Source: Tahibacter amnicola
Lineage (GTDB): Bacteria > Pseudomonadota > Gammaproteobacteria > Xanthomonadales > Rhodanobacteraceae
Assembly: GCF_025398735.1 (NCBI RefSeq)
Contig: NZ_CP104694.1
Coordinates: forward strand, 3,187,001 to 3,251,000
Direction of reading: 5' to 3'
DNA length: 64,000 nt
Position 1 is the first letter of the stretch, and every line of letters starts with the position of its first letter. Below are positions 18,492-26,493 of this stretch, piece after piece. A program made the position numbers and the translations under genes. The notes below the pieces were generated by a model, which saw nothing but the letters and a program-made list of their open reading frames with translations, was not told the origin of the DNA and made no database searches.

Positions 18492-20450
18492 ATGCTTCAA
18501 ACGCCAGATCGACGGTCCCCTCTATCGTTGTCCCTGCTGGCTACCGCCATCCTGCTCGGCCTGGCCGGCACGGCCCGGGCCGAAGCGCCCGCTGTCGGCG
18601 GCACGCTGCGTTTCGTGACGACGTCCGTCGCGCCGGGCGACCCGGTCAAGGGTCGCATCTATGATGCCGGCTACTGGGGCGTGCCGGGTTCGCGAACAGC
18701 GTACGTGCTGTTCTCGACGACGCCACTGGACGAATCTGGCGTCGCGCCGCTGAAGCCGCGTTGCGTGCGCTGGCAGGACCAGAGTGGCGCGGACGTCATC
18801 ATCCAGGGGCATGGGAGCTACGGTGGCAACAGCGACCCCAGCCTCTATGCTTCCTTCGAGTACACGGCGCCCCAGATGCCCCCCGGCTACGTTCGCGCGC
18901 AGATCGCCAGCGATGAGCAGTGCCGCTTCAATCTGACCCAGTACGACACACTGCAGGTGACGACCGCCGACGCACGTCCCGTACGGGAACCGGGTCCCGC
19001 CGGCTGGGCGCCGGGCAAGTCGATCAGTCGACCGAAGCCGGGTTCCTATGTCATTTTCAAGAATTTCCAGCGCGTGGAAAGCCAGACGCCGCCGGGTTAC
19101 GAGATCGTCGAAGCCGGCTTGAGCCGCATGGAAGTGGAAGCGCCGGAAGACGAGGCGGCCGGCAGGAAACTGTGTCCGGACCTGCAGCCCGACCTGGCCG
19201 GTCGCGTCGCCTGGCGCATGACCAAGATGACGGCCTACGGTTACTGGGGGCCGGCGGACATGGAAAAGGTCGCGCCCAAGGACGCGACTGTCCGCCAGTT
19301 CCGCTTCTGCGCCTCGCCCAAGTCGATCTCGCCGCTGGCGAACGTTGGCCACCGCACCTTCCTGTCGGCCACCGGCGGGACCATGTACGTGGGCTCGCCG
19401 GAGTACGACCTGGAGCTCGCCAAAGTAGCCGTTTCCTACAACGGCGCGAAGTTGCCGGCCGCGCTGGGCAGCTTTCCGCAGGTGGGCGACGAGTTCATTG
19501 ACAACCAGGGCAACCGCAAGCAGGTGGTGACCTGTGTGGGCAATGGGCCGGTACCGTGCGTGGTCGAATTCGATTTTGATCGGGGTACGAACTACAACCG
19601 TGGTCCAGGCCATCATCAGGTGATGACGAACGTGGCCTTCAACGCCCCGTTTTACAGCCTGCTGCCGTCCGCCGAGGGGAGTCACGCGTCGCCGGACTCC
19701 TACCGTGTTCCGCTCGCACTGAAAACGGATATCGGCCGTGCCGGCGAGGTGATGGTGGAACAGGATTCCAGCGCCCGCCCGACCGCGGACTGGGTGCCGC
19801 TGCAATGGACCGGCGTGTGGCACACGGAAGCCTTTGCGCCGCATGAGGCCGCAGTGACGCCGGCCTGGCCGGGTTCGGCTGAGCTGCGCATGCGCTACGT
19901 GGAGTATGGCCAGTACAACGTGACCGAAGACTGGGTCTGGCGCAACAACGGCCTGGTCACCCGGATTTCCCAGTGGTGGCCCCGGCAAAAGCGCTGCTGG
20001 AAACAGGCCACCTACACCTGCGCGGACGGTGGATTGCCGCCGGACAACGACGCCCAGGCCATCGAGACCTTTGTGCCCAACACGAATCCCGACCAGGCCG
20101 ACCTGCATGTGAGGACATTCGCAGTCGACAACGAGGGCTGGACCATTGATCTGCGCCAGGCGATCGATACCCGCCAACGATACAGCGGATTCCTCGAATT
20201 CAAGATTGGCGACCGGGAGTTCCTGCTCCGTGACCGGGCGGGCAGGCCGATCTACGTCCACCATGGCCGGGTTCACATCCCCTGGAACGCCACCGCGCCG
20301 GTCGACCTTCCACCTGGCACGCATCATGTGAGCGTGCGGCCGTTCTTCACCGAAGCGCCGCTCGACGCTACCTCGCCGCGCCCGCAGGTATTGAAGAACG
20401 AGAACCGCGCAGGCCTGTGGTCGAATGTGATGCCGCTGATCGTGCGGTAA
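18492..20450 (+). CDS. exported hypothetical protein, 652 residues
   Basis: ATG 18492 is preceded by AGGAGAAAG. The protein starts with a clear signal peptide (LSLSLLATAILLGLAGTARA). The mature part has scattered cysteine pairs, many aromatic residues (AYGYWGPADMEK, RISQWWPRQKRCW) and a beta-rich C-terminal third ending in PLIVR. I recognise no catalytic motif or family. A strong terminator follows 14 bases after the stop, so it is a single-gene unit. It is probably periplasmic or outer surface. Confidence 0.75.
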   Translation: MLQTPDRRSPLSLSLLATAILLGLAGTARAEAPAVGGTLRFVTTSVAPGDPVKGRIYDAGYWGVPGSRTAYVLFSTTPLDESGVAPLKPRCVRWQDQSGADVIIQGHGSYGGNSDPSLYASFEYTAPQMPPGYVRAQIASDEQCRFNLTQYDTLQVTTADARPVREPGPAGWAPGKSISRPKPGSYVIFKNFQRVESQTPPGYEIVEAGLSRMEVEAPEDEAAGRKLCPDLQPDLAGRVAWRMTKMTAYGYWGPADMEKVAPKDATVRQFRFCASPKSISPLANVGHRTFLSATGGTMYVGSPEYDLELAKVAVSYNGAKLPAALGSFPQVGDEFIDNQGNRKQVVTCVGNGPVPCVVEFDFDRGTNYNRGPGHHQVMTNVAFNAPFYSLLPSAEGSHASPDSYRVPLALKTDIGRAGEVMVEQDSSARPTADWVPLQWTGVWHTEAFAPHEAAVTPAWPGSAELRMRYVEYGQYNVTEDWVWRNNGLVTRISQWWPRQKRCWKQATYTCADGGLPPDNDAQAIETFVPNTNPDQADLHVRTFAVDNEGWTIDLRQAIDTRQRYSGFLEFKIGDREFLLRDRAGRPIYVHHGRVHIPWNATAPVDLPPGTHHVSVRPFFTEAPLDATSPRPQVLKNENRAGLWSNVMPLIVR

Positions 20451-20463
20451 GTGGCAAAGACGA

Positions 20464-20491
20464 CGAAACCCGCCTTGAGCGGGTTTCGTTT
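20464..20491 (+). terminator. intrinsic terminator
   Basis: CGAAACCCGC and GCGGGTTTCG form a perfect 10-base stem with loop CTTGA, followed by TTT. It lies between the convergent genes ending at 20450 and 20531. Confidence 0.88.
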
Positions 20492-20530
20492 CACCGGTTG
20501 CGGTCGGTCATGGCGATGCCGGCAGCGCCA

Positions 20531-21370
20531 CTACGCATTCCGTGCCGTGATCATCCAGCACGCTGCCACAAAGCGCACCGTGTCACCGTGTACGAACGGT
20601 TCAAACGCCGCACGCAGCGTGTCACTGACCTGCCGCCGTGTTTGCTCGTCCACTGCCTGCAGCGCGATACCCACTGGCCCGAGTCGGCCGGCATAGCGCT
20701 CCAGGTCGCTGGCAGGAATGGAACATTCCACATCCAGCGGTGTGAGCGAAATGGCAGACCAGCCGGCCGCGTGGAGGAGTCGTTCCACCCGTTGCGGATC
20801 AGCGAATGCAAATTGGCCGGGCGCATCGGCCACGCGGGGCGGCAGTGCGGGCAACAGGGGGGCGGCGGCGCGTTCGGCGGTGGTCATGAACGGATTGTCG
20901 GCAACGCTGCGCCACGCGATGCCGTGCAGTTGCGCATCACGCGTAGCCGCCCTCCGAAGGTTGGCGAAGGCGGCTACGGGATCGTCGAAGAACATGATGC
21001 CGAAGCGCGAGACGATCCGCTGGAATCGCGCAGGTTCAAATTCATGCGTCTGCCCATCCGCGGCGATGAAGTGGGCTGGGAGGTTTTCGCGCGCGCTTCG
21101 CTCGCGGGCCAGGGCGATCATCGGCTCGGAAATATCGAGGCCCACGACCGGTATGCCCAGCCGTCGCGCAATAGCCAGAGTGGTCGCTCCGGTACCGCAA
21201 CCGATATCGAGCACCGGGCCGCCGGCCGCAGGGCCGATTGCGTCAACCAGAACGGTCTCGAAGGGCAGGAACATCCGGTCCAGGAGGTCCTGGGATTCGA
21301 CCCAGGCCTGGCCGGCGGGGCCGTTCCACAATTGGCGTTGATCGGTGGGGATGGCGGTGGCGGCATTCAT
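20531..21370 (-). CDS. class I SAM-dependent methyltransferase
   Basis: This encodes 279 residues from ATG 21370. LDIGCGTGATTLAIAR is SAM motif I and VVGLDISEPMIALAR is motif II; SRFGIMFFDDPVAAFANLRR is typical of the UbiE/COQ5-like group. The acceptor is unknown. It diverges from the MerR-type regulator at 21448, with a palindrome between them, so that regulator very likely controls it. Confidence 0.8.
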   Translation of the reverse strand: MNAATAIPTDQRQLWNGPAGQAWVESQDLLDRMFLPFETVLVDAIGPAAGGPVLDIGCGTGATTLAIARRLGIPVVGLDISEPMIALARERSARENLPAHFIAADGQTHEFEPARFQRIVSRFGIMFFDDPVAAFANLRRAATRDAQLHGIAWRSVADNPFMTTAERAAAPLLPALPPRVADAPGQFAFADPQRVERLLHAAGWSAISLTPLDVECSIPASDLERYAGRLGPVGIALQAVDEQTRRQVSDTLRAAFEPFVHGDTVRFVAACWMITARNA

Positions 21371-21420
21371 GAGCGGTGTCCTTGGGGCTTGCCAACAACG
21401 GGTGGGAAGGGCACTGTGCC

Positions 21421-21440
21421 ACTTCAAGTCGACTTGAGGT
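21421..21440. promoter_or_regulatory. MerR-type palindromic operator
   Basis: ACTTCAAGTC (21421-21430) and GACTTGAGGT (21431-21440) form an imperfect palindrome. Read leftward, TTGACC is followed by a 19-base spacer containing the palindrome, the long spacing typical of MerR-activated promoters. The arms match the known SoxR box (CCTCAAGT / ACTTGAGG) except at the centre and one arm base. Confidence 0.65.
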
Positions 21441-21447
21441 CAAGCGG

Positions 21448-21894
21448 GTGAGCGAACTGGATATCGCCCAGGTGGCGCGGCAGGCCGGCGTACCCGCCTC
21501 GACCCTTCGCTTCTACGAAGAAAAAGGGCTGATCACCTCGATCGGACGGCACGGACTACGTCGGGTGTACCGCGCGGACGTGCTGGAACGGTTGGCCCTG
21601 ATTGCGCTGGGTCGTGCTGCGGGCTTCTCGCTGGAGGAGATTGCCGGCATGTTCGCGGTGGATGGCTCGCTGCGCGTCGACCGTGACGCGCTGCGTACCA
21701 AGGCCGACGCGCTCGACCACACGATCCGCCAACTGCGTGCGATGCGCGACGGCTTGCGCCACGCTGCCGCGTGCAAGGCCCCCAGTCACCTCGAGTGCCC
21801 CACCTTCCGTCGCATTCTCCGGGCGGCCGGGGCAGGGGTGATCAACCCGGCCGAAAGGCCGCTGTCACGCCGCTCGCCGGCACGCGGCCGCTAA
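21448..21894 (+). CDS. MerR-family transcriptional regulator
   Basis: This encodes 148 residues from GTG 21448. The N-terminal MerR helix-turn-helix reads DIAQVARQAGVPASTLRFYEEKGL, with wing GLRRVY. A coiled dimer helix follows, then a short C-terminal effector region with C..P.H.ECP.F (two cysteines about 10 apart). SoxR has four clustered cysteines for its iron-sulfur cluster, so this is not a true SoxR. It is divergent from the methyltransferase at 20531-21370, its likely target. An earlier frame start would run through the operator. Confidence 0.85.
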   Translation: MSELDIAQVARQAGVPASTLRFYEEKGLITSIGRHGLRRVYRADVLERLALIALGRAAGFSLEEIAGMFAVDGSLRVDRDALRTKADALDHTIRQLRAMRDGLRHAAACKAPSHLECPTFRRILRAAGAGVINPAERPLSRRSPARGR

Positions 21895-21904
21895 GGCTGT
21901 CCCA

Positions 21905-23035
21905 TTGGCAGCCACCCTGGTCCCGTTGGCTGCACCGGCGTCGCCGGACGCCGGGCGCTTCGGGCAAACTCCGTGGGTGAACACCCGCCACTTCCTTCCC
22001 ATCGCTGCTGCCTTCTGGACGGTCTTTGGCCTGGTCACCGGCATCCAGGTCTGGATCAGCATGCTCGATCACGGCCACTCCGTGCCGTGGCTGCTGGTTT
22101 ACTACCTTTTCGTATGGCTGGCCTGGCTGGGGCCGACGTACGTCATCGCCTGGCTGGTCCGCCAGTTTCCGCCCGGTGCGCGCCGACGCGGCATGGTCGC
22201 AGCGCATATCGCCGCCGCCATCGCGATTGCCGTGGTGCACGTGTTGTACGAGGTGGGCCTGATGCTCTGGATGCGCCCATACGACCGGCGCACGGCGACA
22301 TTCTCCGAAGTGGACTTCCTGGAAATCCTGTTCACGCGTGTTCCGCTGGAGTGGATTCTCTACTGCCTGACGCTCGGCTGCGTGCTCGCCTTCGAATACT
22401 ACGAGCGCTACCACGAACGGGCGCTGCGTGCGGCGCAGCTGGAACGCTCGGTGGTTGACGCAAAGCTGCATGCATTGGAACTGCAACTGCAGCCCCATTT
22501 CTTGTTCAACACGCTCAACGCGGTTGCGGGGCTGGTGCGCAGCCAGCGCAACGAGCAGGCCGTGACCATGATTGCCGGCCTCGCCGACCTGCTGCGCTAC
22601 TCCCTCGACCAGGCAGGCCGGCAACGCGTGCCACTGGCCGAAGAGATCGAGATGCTCAAGCGCTACCTCGAAATCGAGATGGCGCGGTTTTCCGATCGCG
22701 TGACATACCGCGTTTCGGTAATCGGTGCGGCCGGAAAAGGCATGGTCCCCAACCTCATCCTGCAACCCCTGGTCGAGAATGCCGTGCGTCACGGCATCGC
22801 CAACGTGGCGGCCGGGGGCTCCATCGAACTGGAGGCCGAGCACGTCGACGAGCGGTTGCAGATTCGCCTGCGCAACACCGGTACGCTGGCGGTTGATCCG
22901 GTCGAGGGCATTGGCCTGCGCAATACGCGCGAACGGCTGCGCAACCTGTACGGCGAGGCGGCAACCTTCACCTTGTCGGCGGGCGAGGGCACCGTGCTGG
23001 CGACGCTCGACCTGCCCTGGGAAACCGCCGCATGA
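21905..23035 (+). CDS. LytS/AlgZ-type sensor histidine kinase
   Basis: This encodes 376 residues. Four hydrophobic helices lie in the first 160 residues, then a coiled linker, then the His_kinase domain with QLQPHFLFNTLNAV (phospho-His near residue 197) and an ATPase domain with LILQPLVENAVRHGI and EGIGLRNTRERL. The start is probably TTG 21905; GTG 21977 is an in-frame alternative that would remove 24 residues of non-membrane sequence. It overlaps the LytTR regulator by four bases. The inducer is unknown. Confidence 0.87.
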   Translation: MAATLVPLAAPASPDAGRFGQTPWVNTRHFLPIAAAFWTVFGLVTGIQVWISMLDHGHSVPWLLVYYLFVWLAWLGPTYVIAWLVRQFPPGARRRGMVAAHIAAAIAIAVVHVLYEVGLMLWMRPYDRRTATFSEVDFLEILFTRVPLEWILYCLTLGCVLAFEYYERYHERALRAAQLERSVVDAKLHALELQLQPHFLFNTLNAVAGLVRSQRNEQAVTMIAGLADLLRYSLDQAGRQRVPLAEEIEMLKRYLEIEMARFSDRVTYRVSVIGAAGKGMVPNLILQPLVENAVRHGIANVAAGGSIELEAEHVDERLQIRLRNTGTLAVDPVEGIGLRNTRERLRNLYGEAATFTLSAGEGTVLATLDLPWETAA

Positions 23036-23811
23036 GTGCAGGTACGCTGCCGCTCAAAGTCCTTGTCGTCGACGACGAGCCGCTGGCGCGCGAGAACGTC
23101 ACCGCGCTGCTGGAGAGAGATGCCGAAGTCGAAGTCGTCGGCCAGGGGAACGGCGTCGATGCGGTCGCGCTGGTTGCCCGTCTGCGGCCCGATATCCTTT
23201 TCCTGGATATCCAGATGCCGGAAGTCGACGGTTTCGCGCTGCTGGAACTGATTGGTGCGGATGCCGTCCCGGCCATCGTCTTCGTTACCGCCTACGATCG
23301 CTACGCGCTGCGGGCCTTCGACGTCCATGCACTGGATTACCTTCTGAAGCCCTTCACGGACGCGCGATTCGCCAGCGCGCTCGATCGTGCCAAGGAGCAG
23401 GTGCGCACGCGTCGTCGCGGCGAACTGGATGGTCGCATCGCCGAGCTGCTGCGCGCGCAGCAGTCACCCCGCACGCGCTTTCTGGTTCCAGGCCGGGACA
23501 AGACGATTGTCGTGGAGGCCAGTCAGGTCGACTGGATCGAAGCGGCCGACTACTACATCTGCCTGCATTGCGGTGATGCCAGCCATCTGCTGCGCGATAC
23601 GATGGACGAGGTGGAGCGCCAGCTCGATCCGCAGCAATTCTTCCGCGTGCACCGGTCCGCCATCGTGAACCTGGCCCGCGTTCGCGAGATCCACCCGCTG
23701 TTTCGCGGTGACTGTGAGCTCAAGCTCACGGACGGCGTGACCGTGCGCCTGAGCCGGCACCGGCGTCGTGAATTCGAGGCGCGCTTCGCGCAACTGGGCA
23801 CGCGACGATAG
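23032..23811 (+). CDS. LytTR-family response regulator
   Basis: This encodes 259 residues. The receiver domain shows VVDDEPLARENV, phospho-acceptor D59 in LFLDIQMPEVDGF, and conserved VTAYDRYALRAFDVHALDYLLKPF. The C-terminal LytTR DNA-binding domain runs from about 145 to the end (VEASQVDWIEAADYYICLH, FFRVHRSAIVNLARV). It pairs with the overlapping kinase. It lies immediately upstream of the sulfur operon in the same direction, but control of that operon is only a guess. Confidence 0.9.
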   Translation: MSAGTLPLKVLVVDDEPLARENVTALLERDAEVEVVGQGNGVDAVALVARLRPDILFLDIQMPEVDGFALLELIGADAVPAIVFVTAYDRYALRAFDVHALDYLLKPFTDARFASALDRAKEQVRTRRRGELDGRIAELLRAQQSPRTRFLVPGRDKTIVVEASQVDWIEAADYYICLHCGDASHLLRDTMDEVERQLDPQQFFRVHRSAIVNLARVREIHPLFRGDCELKLTDGVTVRLSRHRRREFEARFAQLGTRR

Positions 23812-23949
23812 CGAACCTGCACGGTGATGCGTGCACCGCCGCGCCCCTGCTACCCGTTGGCTGCATGACGCATCCCGTCCGCTGCAATGCGATATCGGCG
23901 GCTCGAAAATGGGTGCACTGTGCTTCCGGTCCACCTACCGGAGAAGCCC

Positions 23950-24876
23950 GTGAAGCACAAAGCCCTGATCGCACTCGCCCTGTCCCTCTGCCTCTCCACC
24001 GGCGTCGTGCGGGCCACAGACGACATCCGCAGCCGCCTCGTCGTCGACTCGACGTGGCTGGCCAGCCAGCTGGATGACCCAAAGCTCGTCATCCTGCACG
24101 TCGGCGACCCCGACGACTATGCGAAAGGCCACATCCCGGGCGCGCGACTGGTCACCCTGGATGATCTGTCTGTCTCGGAACACACGAAGAACGGCCTGAT
24201 GCTGGAAATGCCGGCTGACGACGAGCTGCGGACGCGCTTGCAGAAACTGGGCATCTCCGATGACTCCCGCATCATCGTGTACTACGCGAAGGACTGGGTG
24301 AGTCCAGCTACGCGTATCGTCTTCACGATGCAGTACGCGGGGCTGGGCGAGCGCACCTCCTTGCTCGACGGCGGGATGAAGGCGTGGGTCCGGCAGGGGC
24401 ATTCGCTCAGCAAGGCTGCTGCCAGTGCAGCGCCGGGAACCCTGGCGCCGTTGAAAACCGAGCCGCTGATCGTTGACGCGGCATATGTGCGCGAACACGT
24501 CGGAACGCCGGGCGTTTCCGTCGTCGACGGACGCGCTGCGGTCTACTACGACGGCGTCGACACGGGCGGCGCACATGGCCAGGTACACAAGACCGGCCAT
24601 ATCAAGGGCGCCCACAGCATTCCCTTTACCGAACTGGCGAACGACACGCTGCTGATCCGCTCGCAGGACGAGCTGAAAGCCATCTTCGACAAGGCTGGCG
24701 TCAAGCCGGGCGACACGGTCGTTGGCTACTGCCATGTCGGGCAGCAGGCCACCGCAACGTTGTTTGCGGCACGCCTGCTCGGGCATCCGGTGAAGCTCTA
24801 CGACAAGTCGTTCCAGGATTGGTCGCGGGGCGCTGACAACGCGGTTGAAACGGCCGCAGCGCGAGGCCGGCCATGA
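23950..24876 (+). CDS. exported tandem-rhodanese thiosulfate sulfurtransferase
   Basis: This encodes 308 residues from GTG 23950 with GGAGAAG upstream. A signal peptide (LIALALSLCLSTGVVRA) is followed by two rhodanese domains. The first (residues about 35-150) lacks the catalytic cysteine (VYYAKDWVSPA at that place); the second has the loop CHVGQQA with C261 and so should be active. Location is periplasmic. It is the first gene of a five-gene unit whose members overlap by a few bases, and it would pass thiosulfate-derived sulfane sulfur to the transporter and desulfurase that follow. Confidence 0.87.
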   Translation: MKHKALIALALSLCLSTGVVRATDDIRSRLVVDSTWLASQLDDPKLVILHVGDPDDYAKGHIPGARLVTLDDLSVSEHTKNGLMLEMPADDELRTRLQKLGISDDSRIIVYYAKDWVSPATRIVFTMQYAGLGERTSLLDGGMKAWVRQGHSLSKAAASAAPGTLAPLKTEPLIVDAAYVREHVGTPGVSVVDGRAAVYYDGVDTGGAHGQVHKTGHIKGAHSIPFTELANDTLLIRSQDELKAIFDKAGVKPGDTVVGYCHVGQQATATLFAARLLGHPVKLYDKSFQDWSRGADNAVETAAARGRP

Positions 24877-25394
24877 ACACGGCAGGCGCGTCACGTCCGT
24901 ATGCTGATCCGTACCTGGCAGGCATCGGCCTGGGACTGGTGCTGCTGACTGCGTTCGTGGTCGTCGGACGTGGATTGGGCGCGTCCGGCGCTTATGCCAG
25001 CACGGCGGCCGGTACGGTCGCCCTGGTGGCGCCCGGCAAGGCGACGGCGAGCCCGTTGTTCTCGCACTATCTGAGCGGGCAGGGGCCCTGGCTGGAGTGG
25101 CAGAGCGTCGAGCTGGTCGGCGTGCTGGTGGGTGGCTGGCTTTCCGCGGCGCTGGCCGGGCGCTTGTCGGTCAGCATCGAGCGTTCGTCATCAGTGGGTT
25201 CGCAACAACGCCTCATCCTGGCCTTTGGCGGCGGACTGTTGATGGCCGTGGGTGCCGCGCTGGCGCGCGGCTGCACCAGTGGCCAGGCGCTGACCGCCGG
25301 CGCGCTGCTCAGCGTTGGCGGCTGGTTGTTTCTCGGTACGGCGTTTGCGGCGGCCTACGCTGTCGCGCCACTGCTACGCAAGGTGTGGCAATGA
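24873..25394 (+). CDS. YeeE/YedE-family membrane protein, first half-transporter
   Basis: This encodes 173 residues with about four membrane helices. ALARGCTSGQALTAGA near residues 129-144 holds the conserved cysteine (C134) of the YeeE/YedE (TsuA-like) family, whose studied members move thiosulfate through cysteine relays. It overlaps the rhodanese stop by four bases and the next half-transporter start by four bases (ATGA). Half-size members commonly occur as such pairs. Confidence 0.85.
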   Translation: MNTAGASRPYADPYLAGIGLGLVLLTAFVVVGRGLGASGAYASTAAGTVALVAPGKATASPLFSHYLSGQGPWLEWQSVELVGVLVGGWLSAALAGRLSVSIERSSSVGSQQRLILAFGGGLLMAVGAALARGCTSGQALTAGALLSVGGWLFLGTAFAAAYAVAPLLRKVWQ

Positions 25395-25969
25395 ACGCGC
25401 CACTGCTTCCTGAAACCGCATCATTGTCGGCCACGCTATCGGCAGCACTGGTCATTGGCATCGGATTCGGGTTCGCCCTTGAGCGTGCTGGTCTTGCCAG
25501 TGCGCGCAAGCTGGTCGCGCAGTTCTATGGCAAGGACATGAGCGTGCTGAAAGTGCTGTTCAGCGCGCTGCTCGTCGCCATGCTGGGTGTGTTCTGGCTG
25601 GCGCGCCTGGGTTGGCTGGACCTCAGCGCAGTGTATGTGCCCCCGACCTTCGTGCTGCCGCAGCTGCTTGGTGGCCTCGTTTTCGGCATCGGATTGGTGA
25701 CCGCGGGGCTGTGTCCCGGTACGGCGTGTGTTTCTGCGGCTACGGGACGCATCGACGGCTGGGTCGTGTTGCTGGGCCTGTTCGTGGGAATGGTGGTTAC
25801 CGGGCTGTTCCTGCCGCAGGGCGCGTCCTTTTACCAGAGCACGTTTCATGGCGCCTGGACCTTGCCGGAATGGTTGGACCTTCCCTACGGCGTGGTGGTG
25901 GCAGGTGTCGTCGTCCTGGCATTGGTGGTGTTTGTCGTTGCGGAACGGGTCGAACGGTGGTCTCGATGA
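25391..25969 (+). CDS. YeeE/YedE-family (DUF6691-type) membrane protein, second half
   Basis: This encodes 192 residues with about five membrane helices. FGFALERAGLASARKLVAQFYGKDMSVLKV and GLVTAGLCPGTACVSAATG (C108, C113) are the typical motifs of the second half of split YeeE/YedE transporters. Together with the preceding gene it should form one sulfur-anion channel in the inner membrane. The stop overlaps the following gene by four bases. Confidence 0.87.
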   Translation: MNAPLLPETASLSATLSAALVIGIGFGFALERAGLASARKLVAQFYGKDMSVLKVLFSALLVAMLGVFWLARLGWLDLSAVYVPPTFVLPQLLGGLVFGIGLVTAGLCPGTACVSAATGRIDGWVVLLGLFVGMVVTGLFLPQGASFYQSTFHGAWTLPEWLDLPYGVVVAGVVVLALVVFVVAERVERWSR

Positions 25970-26493
25970 GCCGTATCGGGCATCACGTACTAGCGGTCAT
26001 GGCTCTTGCAGCCGGATCGCTCGCCGCGGTCGCCGGAAGCTCGCGGCCCCCACTTGGCGATTCGGCCGTCAGCGCAACACAACTGGCGGACCTGATCCGC
26101 CAGCGACGCGAGGGCCTGCTGGTACTGGACGTGCGACCGCCGGGTGCGGCGGCGGTGGACCGCATTCCCGGGGCGAAGGCGCTGGCCGACGTGGATCTGT
26201 CCGCGTTGCCGTCGGGCACCTTGGTGATCGTGTTGGGCGATCCCGATGTGGATGCGGCATTCGTCGACGGGCTGCGCCGGCAGGCCGGCACAATGCGCTT
26301 CGTCCAGGTGCAGGGCGGCGCGGCGGCCTGGCGCGACGAGGTGCTGTATCCGGTCATCCGCAGCGACGCCAGCGAAGCGCAGCGACGCCGGTTCGATGAG
26401 CGCGCGCAGCGCAGCCGGTACTTCGGCGGTGTGCCGCAGGAGTGGGATCCGGGAACGGTGCTGACTCGCCCGCGGAGCCGACGCGGATGCTGA
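25966..26493 (+). CDS. exported degenerate rhodanese-like protein
   Basis: This encodes 175 residues with a signal peptide or N-terminal anchor (HVLAVMALAAGSLAAVAG). The central rhodanese fold has VLDVRPPGAAAVDRIPGAKAL and a final QGGAAAWRDEVLYP. At the active-site position it reads VLGDPDVDAAF, so the catalytic cysteine is missing. A basic C-terminal tail (EAQRRRFDERAQRSRYFGG) follows. It may be a sulfur-binding scaffold rather than an enzyme. It overlaps both neighbours. Confidence 0.75.
   Translation: MSRIGHHVLAVMALAAGSLAAVAGSSRPPLGDSAVSATQLADLIRQRREGLLVLDVRPPGAAAVDRIPGAKALADVDLSALPSGTLVIVLGDPDVDAAFVDGLRRQAGTMRFVQVQGGAAAWRDEVLYPVIRSDASEAQRRRFDERAQRSRYFGGVPQEWDPGTVLTRPRSRRGC

Noticed and set aside
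21448-21894. Calling the MerR regulator SoxR
   Set aside because: The operator resembles a SoxR box, but the four-cysteine iron-sulfur motif is absent.
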